A stretch of 64,000 bases of DNA from Bacteroidales bacterium (GCA_012729335.1 JAAYDJ010000007.1:338998-402997), one strand, 5' to 3'; shown: positions 8,658 to 18,168, counted from the first letter of the stretch. Program-made: numbers and translations. Notes: a model not told the origin generated them from the letters alone.

Positions 8658-8921
8658 AATAATTTTGTATTATAACCTTCAATACTTCAAACTACGCTTA
8701 TCAGATCAGATCCTGCCAACTGGTCTTAAACGTATTAGAAGTTTCATCAAAAACAGGCTATTTGAAACAGCCGGATTCCAGTTTGAGGTGATAAATCACC
8801 AAACCTCCGAACTCCATTAAAAAGGGGCAATAATGCTTTACCTTAAAGGGTAGAGAGATCTCTTTGTGTAAACGAAATAACTTCTAATCTACGGTTTAGC
8901 GGGCTGATAAGTTTGTGACTT

Positions 8922-11126
8922 CTATATCATTTGTTTTATAATCCAAGACAGAACATCCTTAGATTTAATATCTGGCGTTGGACCGTAAATAAATTCCATA
9001 TGTCCGGGTATTCCTACAAAAGATTTAGGAAATATTGGCATGGGACCTTCAAACTTATTCTTATTTATTTTCTTTGTGGTAATATCAATAATTTTAAATG
9101 ACAAAGAATGCTGTACTCCTTGAGCAATAGCATGAGTATATTGTTGAGTGCCCACATATTTGCTTTTAAAATCATAAGATTGAAGTATGTATTTTGGAAA
9201 TCCCATTATTTTGCTTTCATCATCAATACATATTAATCTGTCGTTCTCCTTAGTGTAATAGTTAGCATAGTATATAAGGTTTCTGTTGAGGTTGTCTATA
9301 AACTCAGAAATATAGCTTATAAATAATTTCGTATTGTCATCGGATTTTGCAAAAAGCGAATGTATATATTTAATATAGGTTGTTCTCAAGTTAGTAAGGT
9401 TTTCAGTCATTTTTAATCTAAAGAAGTGGTTCAATTCATTTTTAGATTCAGCAGGAAGACTTGCTAATCGTGTCTCAATAATGTAATTTTTCGAGTCATA
9501 GGTCCTGTTAATATTTTCGATTTCTTTACGGATAAAAGAGTTATTTGGTCCATTGGAACTAATTTTCGAGGAAATCTTCTCTAGTGCCGACTCTATAATA
9601 TCAACCTTGGTTACATTCACCTTATTACACATTATCTCATAAAGTCGTTTTAATTTAGCTAACGTAGAAGTCTCCAGGAGAATCTCCTGCGAGATTACGG
9701 TTTCAAAATAGAATTTAAATATCTCTTCGTTCTCTGCCTTAAAGATAAGTTCCGTCTTCAAAAAATTATCTATAGCTTCGGTGCGAATATTGTAGTCATT
9801 GCAATTCTTTGCAATACTGTATAGCAATTTATTGTCATGAATAGCTTGAAGGGCACCTTGACGTATATCAAGATTCTTGCCATATAAGACTATATCGTAA
9901 AGGATGTCTGGTTCTTTTATCTTTATAATATCTGATTTTTCAAATATACCTTTATCCATTTTTGCAAGTTCTGAAAGAATGCCTTGATCAGTCAGATTAT
10001 TAAAGGCATATCTTTTAATAGACTTATCCTTATCTGACATTACAATTTCTTGTAATACCTTCTGGTCTGTTAATCGGCTAATTGATTTTTCCCTGACTTT
10101 TATTATATATTGATACCGTTCATTAGTGGCAAAATATGCTAGTTTATTTTGGTCAGTTAACTTTTCAATGGCATCCAAACTCCAGTCTGAACTTATGACC
10201 TCATTCGCAATTTCGAATAATACATCTTGATCTGATATTTTTCCTAAGGCGGACAAGCGAACGTCTCTTTTTGGATCGTTTTTAGCGATATCAGCTAATG
10301 CTTTTTGTGTTTCTTTAAATTCCGAATTCTGATATACTAATCTGCGTATGGAGTATGATTTGTCGTTTTTGGCAATATTAGCCATAACATTCTGATCTGT
10401 AATCTTCTGAAGTGCCACCTTGCGGATATTATCTTCTTTACTGTTTTTTGCAATTTCAATCAGCGTATTCTGGTCTGATAACCTCTTAGTGGCGATCATT
10501 CGGATGTCTATATTCTTCGCGTATTTTGCTATTTCTGCCAGGGATTTTTGGTCTGTTATCTTTTCAAGTGCAGTTTTACTGTAATCTAAATTTGTGTTAT
10601 TTAATGCAATACTTGCCAAAATATCTGGATCTTTTAGCATTTTAATTCCCTTTAACTGAATGGTTAGATCATGGGAACTCCTTATCATATCGACTAATAA
10701 ATTCTGGTCTGTTAACTTTTCAATGGCTTTAAACCGGATGTCAGAATGACCAGCTCTTTTCACTATATCCAGCAAAATATTTTGGTCTGTTAAATTCCTT
10801 ATCGCTTCCAGACCCACGGCTATATTTACTGTCTGTATGGCGAGGCGTGCTAATAGATTTGGATCTGATATCTTTTCTGTGGATGCTAAACAGACTTCGA
10901 CCTCCATGTCTTTTTTTGCAATTTCAAACAAAGCATTTTGGTCCGACAACTTTTTAATGGCTGCTATACGTATGTTTTTATTTGTATCACCTTTTGCAAT
11001 TTTTGTTATTATGGCTTGATTAGAAATACTCTCAACAGCCAACATACGTTTGGAATATTCCGCATATTTCCACTTAGGACCGAAAAGCTTCCCAAAGATT
11101 TTCTCAAAGATATTTAATATACTCAT
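8922..11126 (-). CDS. Large protein of about fifteen 26-residue LTDQN repeats, unknown function
   Basis: 734 aa, no signal peptide. Residues about 30-450 are head-to-tail repeats of 26 residues, each opening (L/I)(S/T)DQNxLxxIAK and closing with an IRxxALEK-type helix, for example LTDQNILLDIVKRAGHSDIR and ITDQKSLAEIAKYAKNIDIR. The pattern predicts a two-helix alpha-solenoid, HEAT-like or similar to the leucine-rich repeat variant family. The C-terminal about 280 residues do not repeat and match no family I recognise; they contain NHFFRLKMTENLTNLRTTYI. Probably cytoplasmic and protein-binding. Codon use is AT-rich, unlike most of the window. No neighbour suggests a role. Confidence 0.8.
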   Translation of the reverse strand: MSILNIFEKIFGKLFGPKWKYAEYSKRMLAVESISNQAIITKIAKGDTNKNIRIAAIKKLSDQNALFEIAKKDMEVEVCLASTEKISDPNLLARLAIQTVNIAVGLEAIRNLTDQNILLDIVKRAGHSDIRFKAIEKLTDQNLLVDMIRSSHDLTIQLKGIKMLKDPDILASIALNNTNLDYSKTALEKITDQKSLAEIAKYAKNIDIRMIATKRLSDQNTLIEIAKNSKEDNIRKVALQKITDQNVMANIAKNDKSYSIRRLVYQNSEFKETQKALADIAKNDPKRDVRLSALGKISDQDVLFEIANEVISSDWSLDAIEKLTDQNKLAYFATNERYQYIIKVREKSISRLTDQKVLQEIVMSDKDKSIKRYAFNNLTDQGILSELAKMDKGIFEKSDIIKIKEPDILYDIVLYGKNLDIRQGALQAIHDNKLLYSIAKNCNDYNIRTEAIDNFLKTELIFKAENEEIFKFYFETVISQEILLETSTLAKLKRLYEIMCNKVNVTKVDIIESALEKISSKISSNGPNNSFIRKEIENINRTYDSKNYIIETRLASLPAESKNELNHFFRLKMTENLTNLRTTYIKYIHSLFAKSDDNTKLFISYISEFIDNLNRNLIYYANYYTKENDRLICIDDESKIMGFPKYILQSYDFKSKYVGTQQYTHAIAQGVQHSLSFKIIDITTKKINKNKFEGPMPIFPKSFVGIPGHMEFIYGPTPDIKSKDVLSWIIKQMI

Positions 11127-11988
11127 AAAAATTCCTGTGAATGTGAGAAGTAATATAATTGCTGATGAAATAACTATTGACCAATAGGTAATTGTGGGTT
11201 TAAGAAATAAACAAATAATAAAAGGTTAAGAAACACTAATTGAAATGAACATAAACAGTAACCTAGTCCAAATATTAGATGAAAACCACAAAAAGATTCC
11301 TATATTACTCATGTTTTATATTAATATATTATAAGTTGATATAATTCACATTTAGTGATTTCCTTATGATGATAAACATGCTTGTATATTAAACGCCCAA
11401 ACTTTCTTACTTCAAATAGCCTTATATCGGGCGGTTAGCAAAGATGTTCTGTGCTAATGTTGGCCCTGAAATATTCGAATTTTGGTTTTAGTTATTTACC
11501 ATTGGTTTGAATGCTGCTAAAATATTACGTTTTATTTTGTTAACCTAGTATTCCTGATGAAATTTATATAATTTTTGCGTTGATCAGGTCACTTTTTTTA
11601 TTTCTGAAGTGCTAAACCATTATTTATACCAGGCACATAAACCTCTACTTTCATGACAGGGAGGTACCCAATGATAGAGGCTCGATCAGGTCGTCGCTCT
11701 CACGGTTGACCGTGCCGCGGGTGCGAATGATCCGGGTACACGGGAATACAATTCCAGAATAAGCTGGCTCAGGGCGCTGCGGGATATCTTAGCCCGGCAC
11801 AGCCGGGTCCTAAATGCACGTTACCGGCATGCTGGAAGCTTATTCATTACCGGATGGCGAATTAGGATAACCTTTCTGGAATAGGAATAGATCTTGTTAT
11901 TTAGCTCTTTAATAACTTGATACTTGTTGAAAGTGAAAATATGCAAATGAAAATTTGCTTATTTTTAGGTCACCAAACGAACTTAACT
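11127..11988. other. Long intergenic region with a GC-rich patch
   Basis: About 860 bp between divergent genes. The first 500 bp are AT-rich and show no gene. From about 11650 to 11880 the base composition switches to GC-rich and one plus-strand frame is open over about 65 codons (containing VALTVDRAAGANDPGTREYN), without a convincing start. A minus-strand frame here is also open for about 40 codons. This looks like a remnant of a former gene rather than regulatory DNA, but I cannot name it. The patch marks the right edge of the AT-rich island. Confidence 0.5.
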
Positions 11989-14103
11989 ATGAGACGTACT
12001 TTTTTTCTCATTGTCCTATTTTACATGCCATTCTTCTATCTGTCTGCCCAGCAACCTTCTGATCCCGTTACCGGGACATTTACAGATTCCCGTGATGGCA
12101 AAACTTACCAGTCAGTGAAAATTGGTGATCAGACGTGGATGGCCGAAAACCTGGCTTATTTGCCTTTGGTATTTGGACCTTCGACCTTATCTGAAGGTAA
12201 CCCGCTATGGTATGTTTATGGGTATGACGGAACAGATGTCACCGCAGCAAAAGCAGTGGCGTATTTCTCAATTTATGGGGTGTTATATAACTGGCCCGCA
12301 GCTCTTACGGCATGTCCCGAAGGCTGGCATCTGCCCAGTGATGCCGAGTGGTCAACCCTTACGACCTACCTGGGAGGCCTTGATGTGGCTGGGGGGAAAA
12401 TGAAGGAGGCAGGAACTGTTCATTGGAACGCCCCAAATGAGGGGGCTACAAATGAAAGTGGCTTTTCGGGGCTCCCGGGAGGCATACTGGAATATGAATA
12501 TGGGTTCAAGAATCTTGGTAATCTTGCAGTTTGGTGGTCTTCAACTGAGCATGATCAAGCCGTTGACTCTTGGGCCCGGGTTTTAGGAAATGAAACACCC
12601 ATAGCCTTCCGAAGTGAAGCTAATTTTGATCTGGCGATTAATGTGCGGTGCATAAGGGATGATTACCGTTCTAAGGATACATTATCCATTAATCTGCAAG
12701 ATAGAAGAAGTTTATTTTCATCCAACGTCGTTCCTGACAGTATCAATCTCAGGTCCTTGTTTAAAAGGGTGATGGATGAAGGTAAGCTGGTGAAAATCCA
12801 GGATGAATCGGGTAATTCGATTGAGGATGTGGGCGCTTTTGGTGACTGGATCGATTATGTCGGCGATCTGTCCCCGACCGAGGGTTACAGGATAGAACTC
12901 AATGACTCCGTCAACATTCAGATCGTCGGTAAGCCCATCGAATACCCTTTTGAAATTCCCTTGAAAGCCGGATGGAATATTATTGGGTACCCAAGAATGA
13001 CAGAGATGGACGGGAAGGAGGTGGTTCGTCAGTTGATTGATCGTCAGACGCTCATTGAAGTTCAGGATGGTTCTGGGAACAGGATAGAGAATATTGGATC
13101 ACCTGGAGATTGGGTGAATAATATCGGCACTTTCAAACCGGGAAATGGTTACAAAGTCCGTGTCAATTCTGACGAAGTTCTAGTTTTTGGTAATCTACCC
13201 CCATATGTGCCGCTAAACCCCACGCCGTCTGATTTCGCTATGAATGTTGTAACATTTAAAGAGTTAAGATGGAACTGCACAGATCCGGAAGGGGATGAGA
13301 TGACGTATGATGTTTATCTGGGGAATTCCCCTGAGTCTTTGTTATTGGTAAAGGATGATCATGTTTTAAAGGTATATGATCCGGGAGAATTGCAGTTCGG
13401 TACTGTTTATTACTGGAAAGTGGTTGCCAGGGATAGCCATGGTAACACCACCGAAGGGCCGGTATGGAATTTCACGGTTGTAAATGAAACCGCCGCATTT
13501 ACAGATACCCGTGATAATATCACATACAGCACAGTGCGAATTGGCAATCAGTGGTGGATGGCCGGGAATCTGGCTTATTTGCCGACGGTAAGTCCTCCGT
13601 CTGCTGAATCTTACACGGAGCCTTACTACTATGTACAGGGCTATTCCGGGACTGATGCCGATGCTGCAATGGCCACGGCCAATTATGCCACCTATGGTGT
13701 GTTGTATAACTGGCCGGCAGCAATGACGGCATGTCCTTCAGGCTGGCACCTGCCCAGTGATGCCGAATGGAAGCAATTGGAAATGGCACTTGGGATGACC
13801 CAGGCAGAAGCTGATGAAAAAGGATGGCGTGGCACTGACCAGGGAACACAGCTGAAGGCAACAAGTGGATGGGACAACAGTGGCAACGGGACCAATTCCA
13901 GCGGCTTTGCAATGCTTCCGGGCGGGAACCGTTACGCTACGGGTTACTTCCGCCTCCTTGGAACCAACGGCTACTGGTGGTCCTCTTCGGAGAACTCTGA
14001 CAGCGACGCCTGGTTCCGGAACCTGTACACCACCAACACCAATGTCTATCGGTACTACGGCAGCGAGGAGTACGGTTACAGTGTGCGCTGTGTCAGGGAT
14101 TAA
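11989..14103 (+). CDS. Secreted surface protein with two FISUMP domains
   Basis: An upstream frame opens at 11917, but the ATG at 11989 gives a signal peptide (MRRTFFLIVLFYMPFFYLSA), so the protein is 704 aa. Two copies of the Fibrobacter succinogenes major paralogous domain flank the protein: near 25-220 (FTDSRDGKTYQSVKIGDQTW, GVLYNWPAALTACPEGWHLP) and near 505-704 (FTDTRDNITYSTVRIGNQWW, GYSVRCVRD at the end). Between them lie two about 65-residue repeats, each with DGSGN/DESGN and GDW motifs and a GY(R/K) close, and a fibronectin-like segment (TYDVYLGNSPESLLL). Likely surface-exposed or secreted; FISUMP domains are of unknown biochemical role. No sorting tail is obvious. Confidence 0.85.
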   Translation: MRRTFFLIVLFYMPFFYLSAQQPSDPVTGTFTDSRDGKTYQSVKIGDQTWMAENLAYLPLVFGPSTLSEGNPLWYVYGYDGTDVTAAKAVAYFSIYGVLYNWPAALTACPEGWHLPSDAEWSTLTTYLGGLDVAGGKMKEAGTVHWNAPNEGATNESGFSGLPGGILEYEYGFKNLGNLAVWWSSTEHDQAVDSWARVLGNETPIAFRSEANFDLAINVRCIRDDYRSKDTLSINLQDRRSLFSSNVVPDSINLRSLFKRVMDEGKLVKIQDESGNSIEDVGAFGDWIDYVGDLSPTEGYRIELNDSVNIQIVGKPIEYPFEIPLKAGWNIIGYPRMTEMDGKEVVRQLIDRQTLIEVQDGSGNRIENIGSPGDWVNNIGTFKPGNGYKVRVNSDEVLVFGNLPPYVPLNPTPSDFAMNVVTFKELRWNCTDPEGDEMTYDVYLGNSPESLLLVKDDHVLKVYDPGELQFGTVYYWKVVARDSHGNTTEGPVWNFTVVNETAAFTDTRDNITYSTVRIGNQWWMAGNLAYLPTVSPPSAESYTEPYYYVQGYSGTDADAAMATANYATYGVLYNWPAAMTACPSGWHLPSDAEWKQLEMALGMTQAEADEKGWRGTDQGTQLKATSGWDNSGNGTNSSGFAMLPGGNRYATGYFRLLGTNGYWWSSSENSDSDAWFRNLYTTNTNVYRYYGSEEYGYSVRCVRD

Positions 14104-16958
14104 TCCCACTTCACAGCAAACCGGGTTTTCCCCTGGCCAACCGTGTAAACGGCTGCCTCCCCTTCTAATCCGGTGAAGCGCGGTTTTCCTGTAGTTCTGA
14201 TGACCGGGGGTGTGGAATTCCCTTCCATTGGGAGGGTTTCTTGGTCACCGGGCAGATAAAGAAGATTTCTCAGGGGGTTGCCCCTGACGGGAAGATATAC
14301 CCTGCCCTCCGAGCCCGGGGGCACGGTCACCTCGAGGTAAAACCAGCCATTCCGCTTTTTCCAGGAGGAGGCAGTCAGTCCGTTGGGCGTTTCCAGGGAA
14401 TACGTGGCATGGGTAAGGTCTCCTGCGGGCTGCGGGCGGAAAACAATATGCCTGTACCCCGGAGCCTCCTGATTGGCCTGAACGCCGGCCACCTGACGGT
14501 AGAACCAGACGATCCCTCCCCCGAACATGGGATGGTTCCGGGAGTTCCCTCCGTCCCACTGCTCCCAGGTGGTGGTAGCCCCCTGGGCGATCCACCAGCC
14601 ATAGCCGGGTTGGGTGGTTTTTCGCATGGCTTCGTAGGCCAGGTCATGCATCCCGTTTTCAGAGAGTACCTCGAAGAAGAACTGGGTTCCGAAGATACCG
14701 GTACTCAGGTGGCCGTCGTTGCGGGCGATCTCTTCCCTGAGGGCGGTCAGGACCCTGGCTTTCCGTGCGGAAGGAACCCCCATTTTCAGGGCGAAGATGT
14801 TGCCACCGTGGGGGCCGTAGCTTCCCGTGGTTTCGTCGTAGAAGCGGTCATGGAAAGCCCCGGCAGTTCTCGCGGCGAGGCGGCCATATTCCACAGCTTC
14901 GGCTTCAAGCCCCAGTACACGGGCTGTTTGCGAGGTTAGGTCAGCACAACGCCAGAGATAAAAGGTGTGCACCATTTCCGCGGGGGGAAGTTCCCCCGGT
15001 GCACACCAGTCGCCCAGGTTGATCCATGGATTGGGATGTTCCGGATCGGGAGCCTCCGAGTGCATGATCCCCTCCGGGTCGGTCCAGGTGTGCATGTACC
15101 CGACATACCCCTTCATGGCCTCATAATTGTCGGAGAGTATCGTGGTATCCCCATAATGGAGGTAAAATTCCCAGGGCATGATGCAGATGGCGGCACCCCA
15201 TGCGGGCCCGCCCCCGCAGCCTGGCTGCCAGGGCGCTCCGTTGGGAACATACCCGTTCTCCGGGTTTTGGGCCCCCCGCATGTCTCCAATCCATTTTGTG
15301 TAAAAGGCCCGCGCATCGTAATTGTGCATCACCGTGACACAGGCCACCTGTCCATCACCGGTGTAGGGGGAGCGTTCACGGTGAGGACAGTCGCTGGCCA
15401 CACCCCCATGCATGTTGTCGGTCTGGCTGCGCCGCCAGATCTGATGGATCTTGTTGAACAAGATGTCGGAGCTGGAGAAATGCCCCGCACGCTCTACATC
15501 GGAGTAAACCGCCTCGGCGGTGAGGTCTTCCGGAAGGAGCTCCCCGGGCCAGTTGATGATCTCTACCTCGCGGAATACAAACCAGGTGAAACGGGCGGCA
15601 TATTCTTCAGGGCCGCCTCCGCGCAAGGTGTACGAATTATCGCCGACGGCCGACTCGCACAGGTATCGGATATCGATACGCCGCCCTGGTTCTCCCTCGA
15701 CCCGGTTGATGCGCACCCATCCCGAAATCTCCTCCCCGAAGTCGACACGATAATGGCCGTTGCCGAGTTTTTCTGTTTTTACAGGTGGCAGCCGTTCCAT
15801 GATCTTGTCGGGAGGGGCTGTCTGTGCCTGCAGTTTGCCCCCGGGGGCCTTGCGCAGGGCCACAGGTTCCCATCCATTGTCGTCATATCCGGGAGAAGCC
15901 CAGCCCGGAATGTCCCTCCGGGCGTCATAGTGTTCCCCGTCGTATACATTGTCGAGAAGGATGGGACTCCCGTGTGCTTTCCAGTCGGGACCGCTGCCGA
16001 TCACCTCCTCACTGCCGTCGGCATAACTGATGTGGATCTGTCCCAGGAAACGGGGCGTACCATACCCTTCGCACCAGTAATTGCCGGAATTGAAAAAGCC
16101 GTTTCCCAGGATGGTCCCGGCCACATTCTCTCCCTGGCGGAGGAGTCCCGTGATATCGTAACAGAGATAGAAAACCCGGTATTCGCTGAAGTTATTTCCG
16201 GTCATGATGCCGATCTCTCCGGCGCTTTTGCGTGGGCCGTAAAGAGAAAGGGCGGGAGCCATCACCTCATCGCCGGCTTTCATGCCATTGATATAAAACT
16301 CAAAAAATCCCAGTCCGGTCACATAGGCTTTGGCCGACCGTATGGGGCGTTCGACGTAAAAGCTTTTACGCAGCAGGGGGGCAGGGGAGGGCATCTCGCT
16401 GGCCGGGCGGTGTGCAAACCCGGTTTGGGCGGCCCCACGGGGAAACGCAGGACGGGGCAGGGGAGCTTCCCCTTCCCAGGGAGCACCGATCCACTGCGCC
16501 TGCCAGTCGGAGGTTTCCAACATTCCCATCCCCCAGCAAGCTGGCACGCTCCAGGGACTCACCCGGTCACGGCGGTCCCATACCCTGACCTGCCACCAGC
16601 ACTCCTGCCGCGAGGCAAGAGGCTTCCCGGCATACCTAATATTCTGGGAGTTCCGGGAAAAGACCTTCCCCGTCTGCCAGAGAAGATGATTCCCGGTCAG
16701 CACATCCTCCCTGCTTCCGGCAACCCTGATCTCATAGGCCGTCTGGTACTGCCCCCGTTCATTCTTTCCGGGAATCCCCGTCCACGAAAGACGAGGCTGT
16801 TCCGCATCTATCGCCCTGGGATTCAGGAGATGTTCACAGCGTAAACGTTCAGGTTTCAACATCGCCCCGGCCAGAAAGGGCAACACTACTATATAAAACA
16901 TACATAGTCCTGTGACTATTTTTCTTTTTATTTCCGGCCGGAACCGCGGGATGCCCAT
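14100..16958 (-). CDS. Alpha-L-rhamnosidase, glycoside hydrolase family 78
   Basis: Releases terminal alpha-L-rhamnose from plant or microbial glycans. The frame is open to 17105, but I place the start at the ATG at 16958, which gives a basic, then hydrophobic export signal (KRKIVTGLCMFYIVVLPFLA); the longer form would overlap the TPR gene. About 950 aa. Domains: N-terminal beta-sandwich (LRCEHLLNPRAIDAEQPRLS), rhamnosidase N domain (YVTGLGFFEFYINGMKAGDE), then an (alpha/alpha)6 barrel. The catalytic stretch DCPHRERSPYTGD puts Asp523, Glu528 and Asp535 at the spacing of the general-acid cluster of GH78, and Glu799 lies in WEQWDGG. Its 3' end overlaps that of the convergent FISUMP gene by 4 bp. 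Confidence 0.9.
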   Translation of the reverse strand: MGIPRFRPEIKRKIVTGLCMFYIVVLPFLAGAMLKPERLRCEHLLNPRAIDAEQPRLSWTGIPGKNERGQYQTAYEIRVAGSREDVLTGNHLLWQTGKVFSRNSQNIRYAGKPLASRQECWWQVRVWDRRDRVSPWSVPACWGMGMLETSDWQAQWIGAPWEGEAPLPRPAFPRGAAQTGFAHRPASEMPSPAPLLRKSFYVERPIRSAKAYVTGLGFFEFYINGMKAGDEVMAPALSLYGPRKSAGEIGIMTGNNFSEYRVFYLCYDITGLLRQGENVAGTILGNGFFNSGNYWCEGYGTPRFLGQIHISYADGSEEVIGSGPDWKAHGSPILLDNVYDGEHYDARRDIPGWASPGYDDNGWEPVALRKAPGGKLQAQTAPPDKIMERLPPVKTEKLGNGHYRVDFGEEISGWVRINRVEGEPGRRIDIRYLCESAVGDNSYTLRGGGPEEYAARFTWFVFREVEIINWPGELLPEDLTAEAVYSDVERAGHFSSSDILFNKIHQIWRRSQTDNMHGGVASDCPHRERSPYTGDGQVACVTVMHNYDARAFYTKWIGDMRGAQNPENGYVPNGAPWQPGCGGGPAWGAAICIMPWEFYLHYGDTTILSDNYEAMKGYVGYMHTWTDPEGIMHSEAPDPEHPNPWINLGDWCAPGELPPAEMVHTFYLWRCADLTSQTARVLGLEAEAVEYGRLAARTAGAFHDRFYDETTGSYGPHGGNIFALKMGVPSARKARVLTALREEIARNDGHLSTGIFGTQFFFEVLSENGMHDLAYEAMRKTTQPGYGWWIAQGATTTWEQWDGGNSRNHPMFGGGIVWFYRQVAGVQANQEAPGYRHIVFRPQPAGDLTHATYSLETPNGLTASSWKKRNGWFYLEVTVPPGSEGRVYLPVRGNPLRNLLYLPGDQETLPMEGNSTPPVIRTTGKPRFTGLEGEAAVYTVGQGKTRFAVKWD

Positions 16959-17076
16959 GGACGGGGTTCCGGGGGCTCCGCCTGAAAGGAACCTCTCCTG
17001 ACCAACTGTACCTGTTCCCGGGTATTTCAAAAACCGCCCGCAAACATGATGCATCGCTGTAATTCCCTTCATTAAA

Positions 17077-17787
17077 TCATAGGTCTCTCCAGTTGATCCC
17101 ATCATGGATTGCCCTTTGAATTCTTAACGCCTCACGGGCAGCATCCATATTGCCCTGCGTTAAATTTCTCAGGGATTCTGCCGCTGCATCTGAAATCTCT
17201 TCACCAAATTCCTGCATGATCATCACCAGCTCTTTGACCATCTTTATGTCTCCTGAATTTCCCAGGGCATAAACGGAATTAATTTTTACGTTATCTGGAA
17301 ACTCACCATTGATGATCCCAATATGATCACGGTTGTCAAAGGGGATTCCCTGATCCATCTTCTTTTTGATGGTCTCAAGGCTGATCATTTGCCTGACCTT
17401 GTCCAAATCCTCTGCAATATCTTCGTCATCAGGTGATAGTTCAAGGGCCTTCAGTAAATCTTTTTCACTTTGTTCCAGTTGACCTGAAACAGATAGGGTG
17501 AGGCCTCTGTACCTGTATAACTCGGGATTCATCGGATCCCGGTCAATGGCCTGACTGAATATCCTTAGAGCTTCCTCCGTATTCCCGGCTTCCAGTTCTT
17601 TGACCCCGCCAGATAGTGCTTCCTGACTTTCCGGGAAAGAGGTTTCGATCATTTCCGACAACCCATCATCAATCTCGGAATCAACAGGGGATGCCTCCTG
17701 TACAAAAATGAAATTGTCTTCATCCTCTACAGGTGGTGTTGTAGGAGCCGGCTTTTTGTTTCTTTTGAGAAAATCGAAAAGTTTCAT
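17077..17787 (-). CDS. TPR-repeat protein
   Basis: 236 aa, soluble. The charged N-terminus begins MKLFDFLKRNKKPAPTTPPV. Residues about 58-125 form two tetratricopeptide units: LEAGNTEEALRIFSQAIDRD, then NPELYRYRGLTLSVSGQLEQ and SEKDLLKALELSPDDEDIAE. The C-terminal half (about 140-236) is helical, with a HEAT-like repeat (VKINSVYALGNSGDIKMVKE). No enzyme motif is visible, so it is probably a protein-protein adaptor. It lies upstream of the rhamnosidase on the same strand, but a functional link is not evident. Function unknown. Confidence 0.7.
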   Translation of the reverse strand: MKLFDFLKRNKKPAPTTPPVEDEDNFIFVQEASPVDSEIDDGLSEMIETSFPESQEALSGGVKELEAGNTEEALRIFSQAIDRDPMNPELYRYRGLTLSVSGQLEQSEKDLLKALELSPDDEDIAEDLDKVRQMISLETIKKKMDQGIPFDNRDHIGIINGEFPDNVKINSVYALGNSGDIKMVKELVMIMQEFGEEISDAAAESLRNLTQGNMDAAREALRIQRAIHDGINWRDL

Positions 17788-17872
17788 GTGAATATATGTG
17801 TTAATTTTATGATAAGGTCAGTTTATGGTCCTGTTACAGAGAGGGAAGGTAGGTATTCCTTGTTGAATTAAC

Positions 17873-17905
17873 AAAAAAATCCGGCTGTATTTCTTTACAG
17901 CCGGA
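17873..17905 (-). terminator. Terminator of tRNA-Pro
   Basis: Ten-base-pair stem 17880-17889/17896-17905 (TCCGGCTGTA and its complement, six-base loop) followed on the minus strand by seven T. It starts about 11 nt after the tRNA 3' end. Confidence 0.85.
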
Positions 17906-17915
17906 CTTTTTCTGG

Positions 17916-17988
17916 TCGGGGTGACTGGACTTGAACCAGCGGCCTCGTCGTCCCGAACGACGCGCGCTACCAACTGCGCCACACCCCG
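17916..17988 (-). tRNA. tRNA-Pro (CGG anticodon)
   Basis: 73-nt cloverleaf on the minus strand: acceptor CGGGGTG/CACCCCG, D-stem GCGC/GCGC, anticodon stem CGTCG/CGACG with loop TTCGGGA (anticodon CGG, reading CCG), T-stem GCTGG/CCAGT with the canonical loop TTCAAGT, discriminator A, no encoded CCA. Confidence 0.95.
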
Positions 17989-18001
17989 GGGCCTTCCGAA
18001 T

Positions 18002-18027
18002 GGCCGGACTGCTTTTGTGGTCCGGCC
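18002..18027. repeat. Perfect inverted repeat in the tRNA-Pro leader
   Basis: GGCCGGAC (18002-18009) and GTCCGGCC (18020-18027) with a 10-nt loop. It would form a strong hairpin in the tRNA-Pro precursor, between its promoter and the mature 5' end. Confidence 0.75.
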
Positions 18028-18079
18028 TTTCTTCTCATAGCCTGACATCTGGCGATGGCGGGCCATTTCTGAGGCGCCA

Positions 18080-18111
18080 CAAAAATAATATTTTCATTGA
18101 TTCAAAAACAA
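18080..18111 (-). promoter_or_regulatory. Promoter of tRNA-Pro
   Basis: Minus-strand TATTTTTG (plus 18080-18087) matches TAnnTTTG exactly. A TTG of the -33 element lies 21 nt upstream (plus 18109-18111). The box is about 91 nt upstream of the mature tRNA. Confidence 0.5.
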
Positions 18112-18117
18112 TAATTT

Positions 18118-18146
18118 TTTGTTTTTCCTCAAATGGTGTAAATTGG
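18118..18146 (+). promoter_or_regulatory. Possible promoter of the tricorn-like protease gene
   Basis: TTTG at 18118-18121, 17-nt spacer, TAAATTGG at 18139-18146 (seven of eight consensus positions). It is 22 nt upstream of the ATG at 18169. Spacing is short by two to three bases. Confidence 0.35.
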
Positions 18147-18168
18147 GCGTTCCTTAAAAAAATGAGTC

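Noticed and set aside
8652..8819. Plus-strand stop-free stretch ending TAGFQFEVINHQTSELH, considered as a transposase remnant
   Set aside because: About 50 codons only, no start, overlapping the 5' end of the AraC gene, and no family I could name with confidence.
11395..11450. AACGCCC ... GGGCGGTT pair considered as an integron attC site
   Set aside because: The ends do not match the RYYYAAC/GTTRRRY core, and no integrase or cassette series is present.
11700..11790. Minus-strand frame RTRGTVNRESDDLIEPLS considered as a group II intron reverse-transcriptase fragment
   Set aside because: Similarity is from memory and very short; no catalytic domain or intron RNA structure nearby.
14967..16844. 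625-codon plus-strand open frame antisense to the rhamnosidase
   Set aside because: It is the complement of the GH78 coding sequence and shows no family motif; GC-rich genes often leave long antisense frames.
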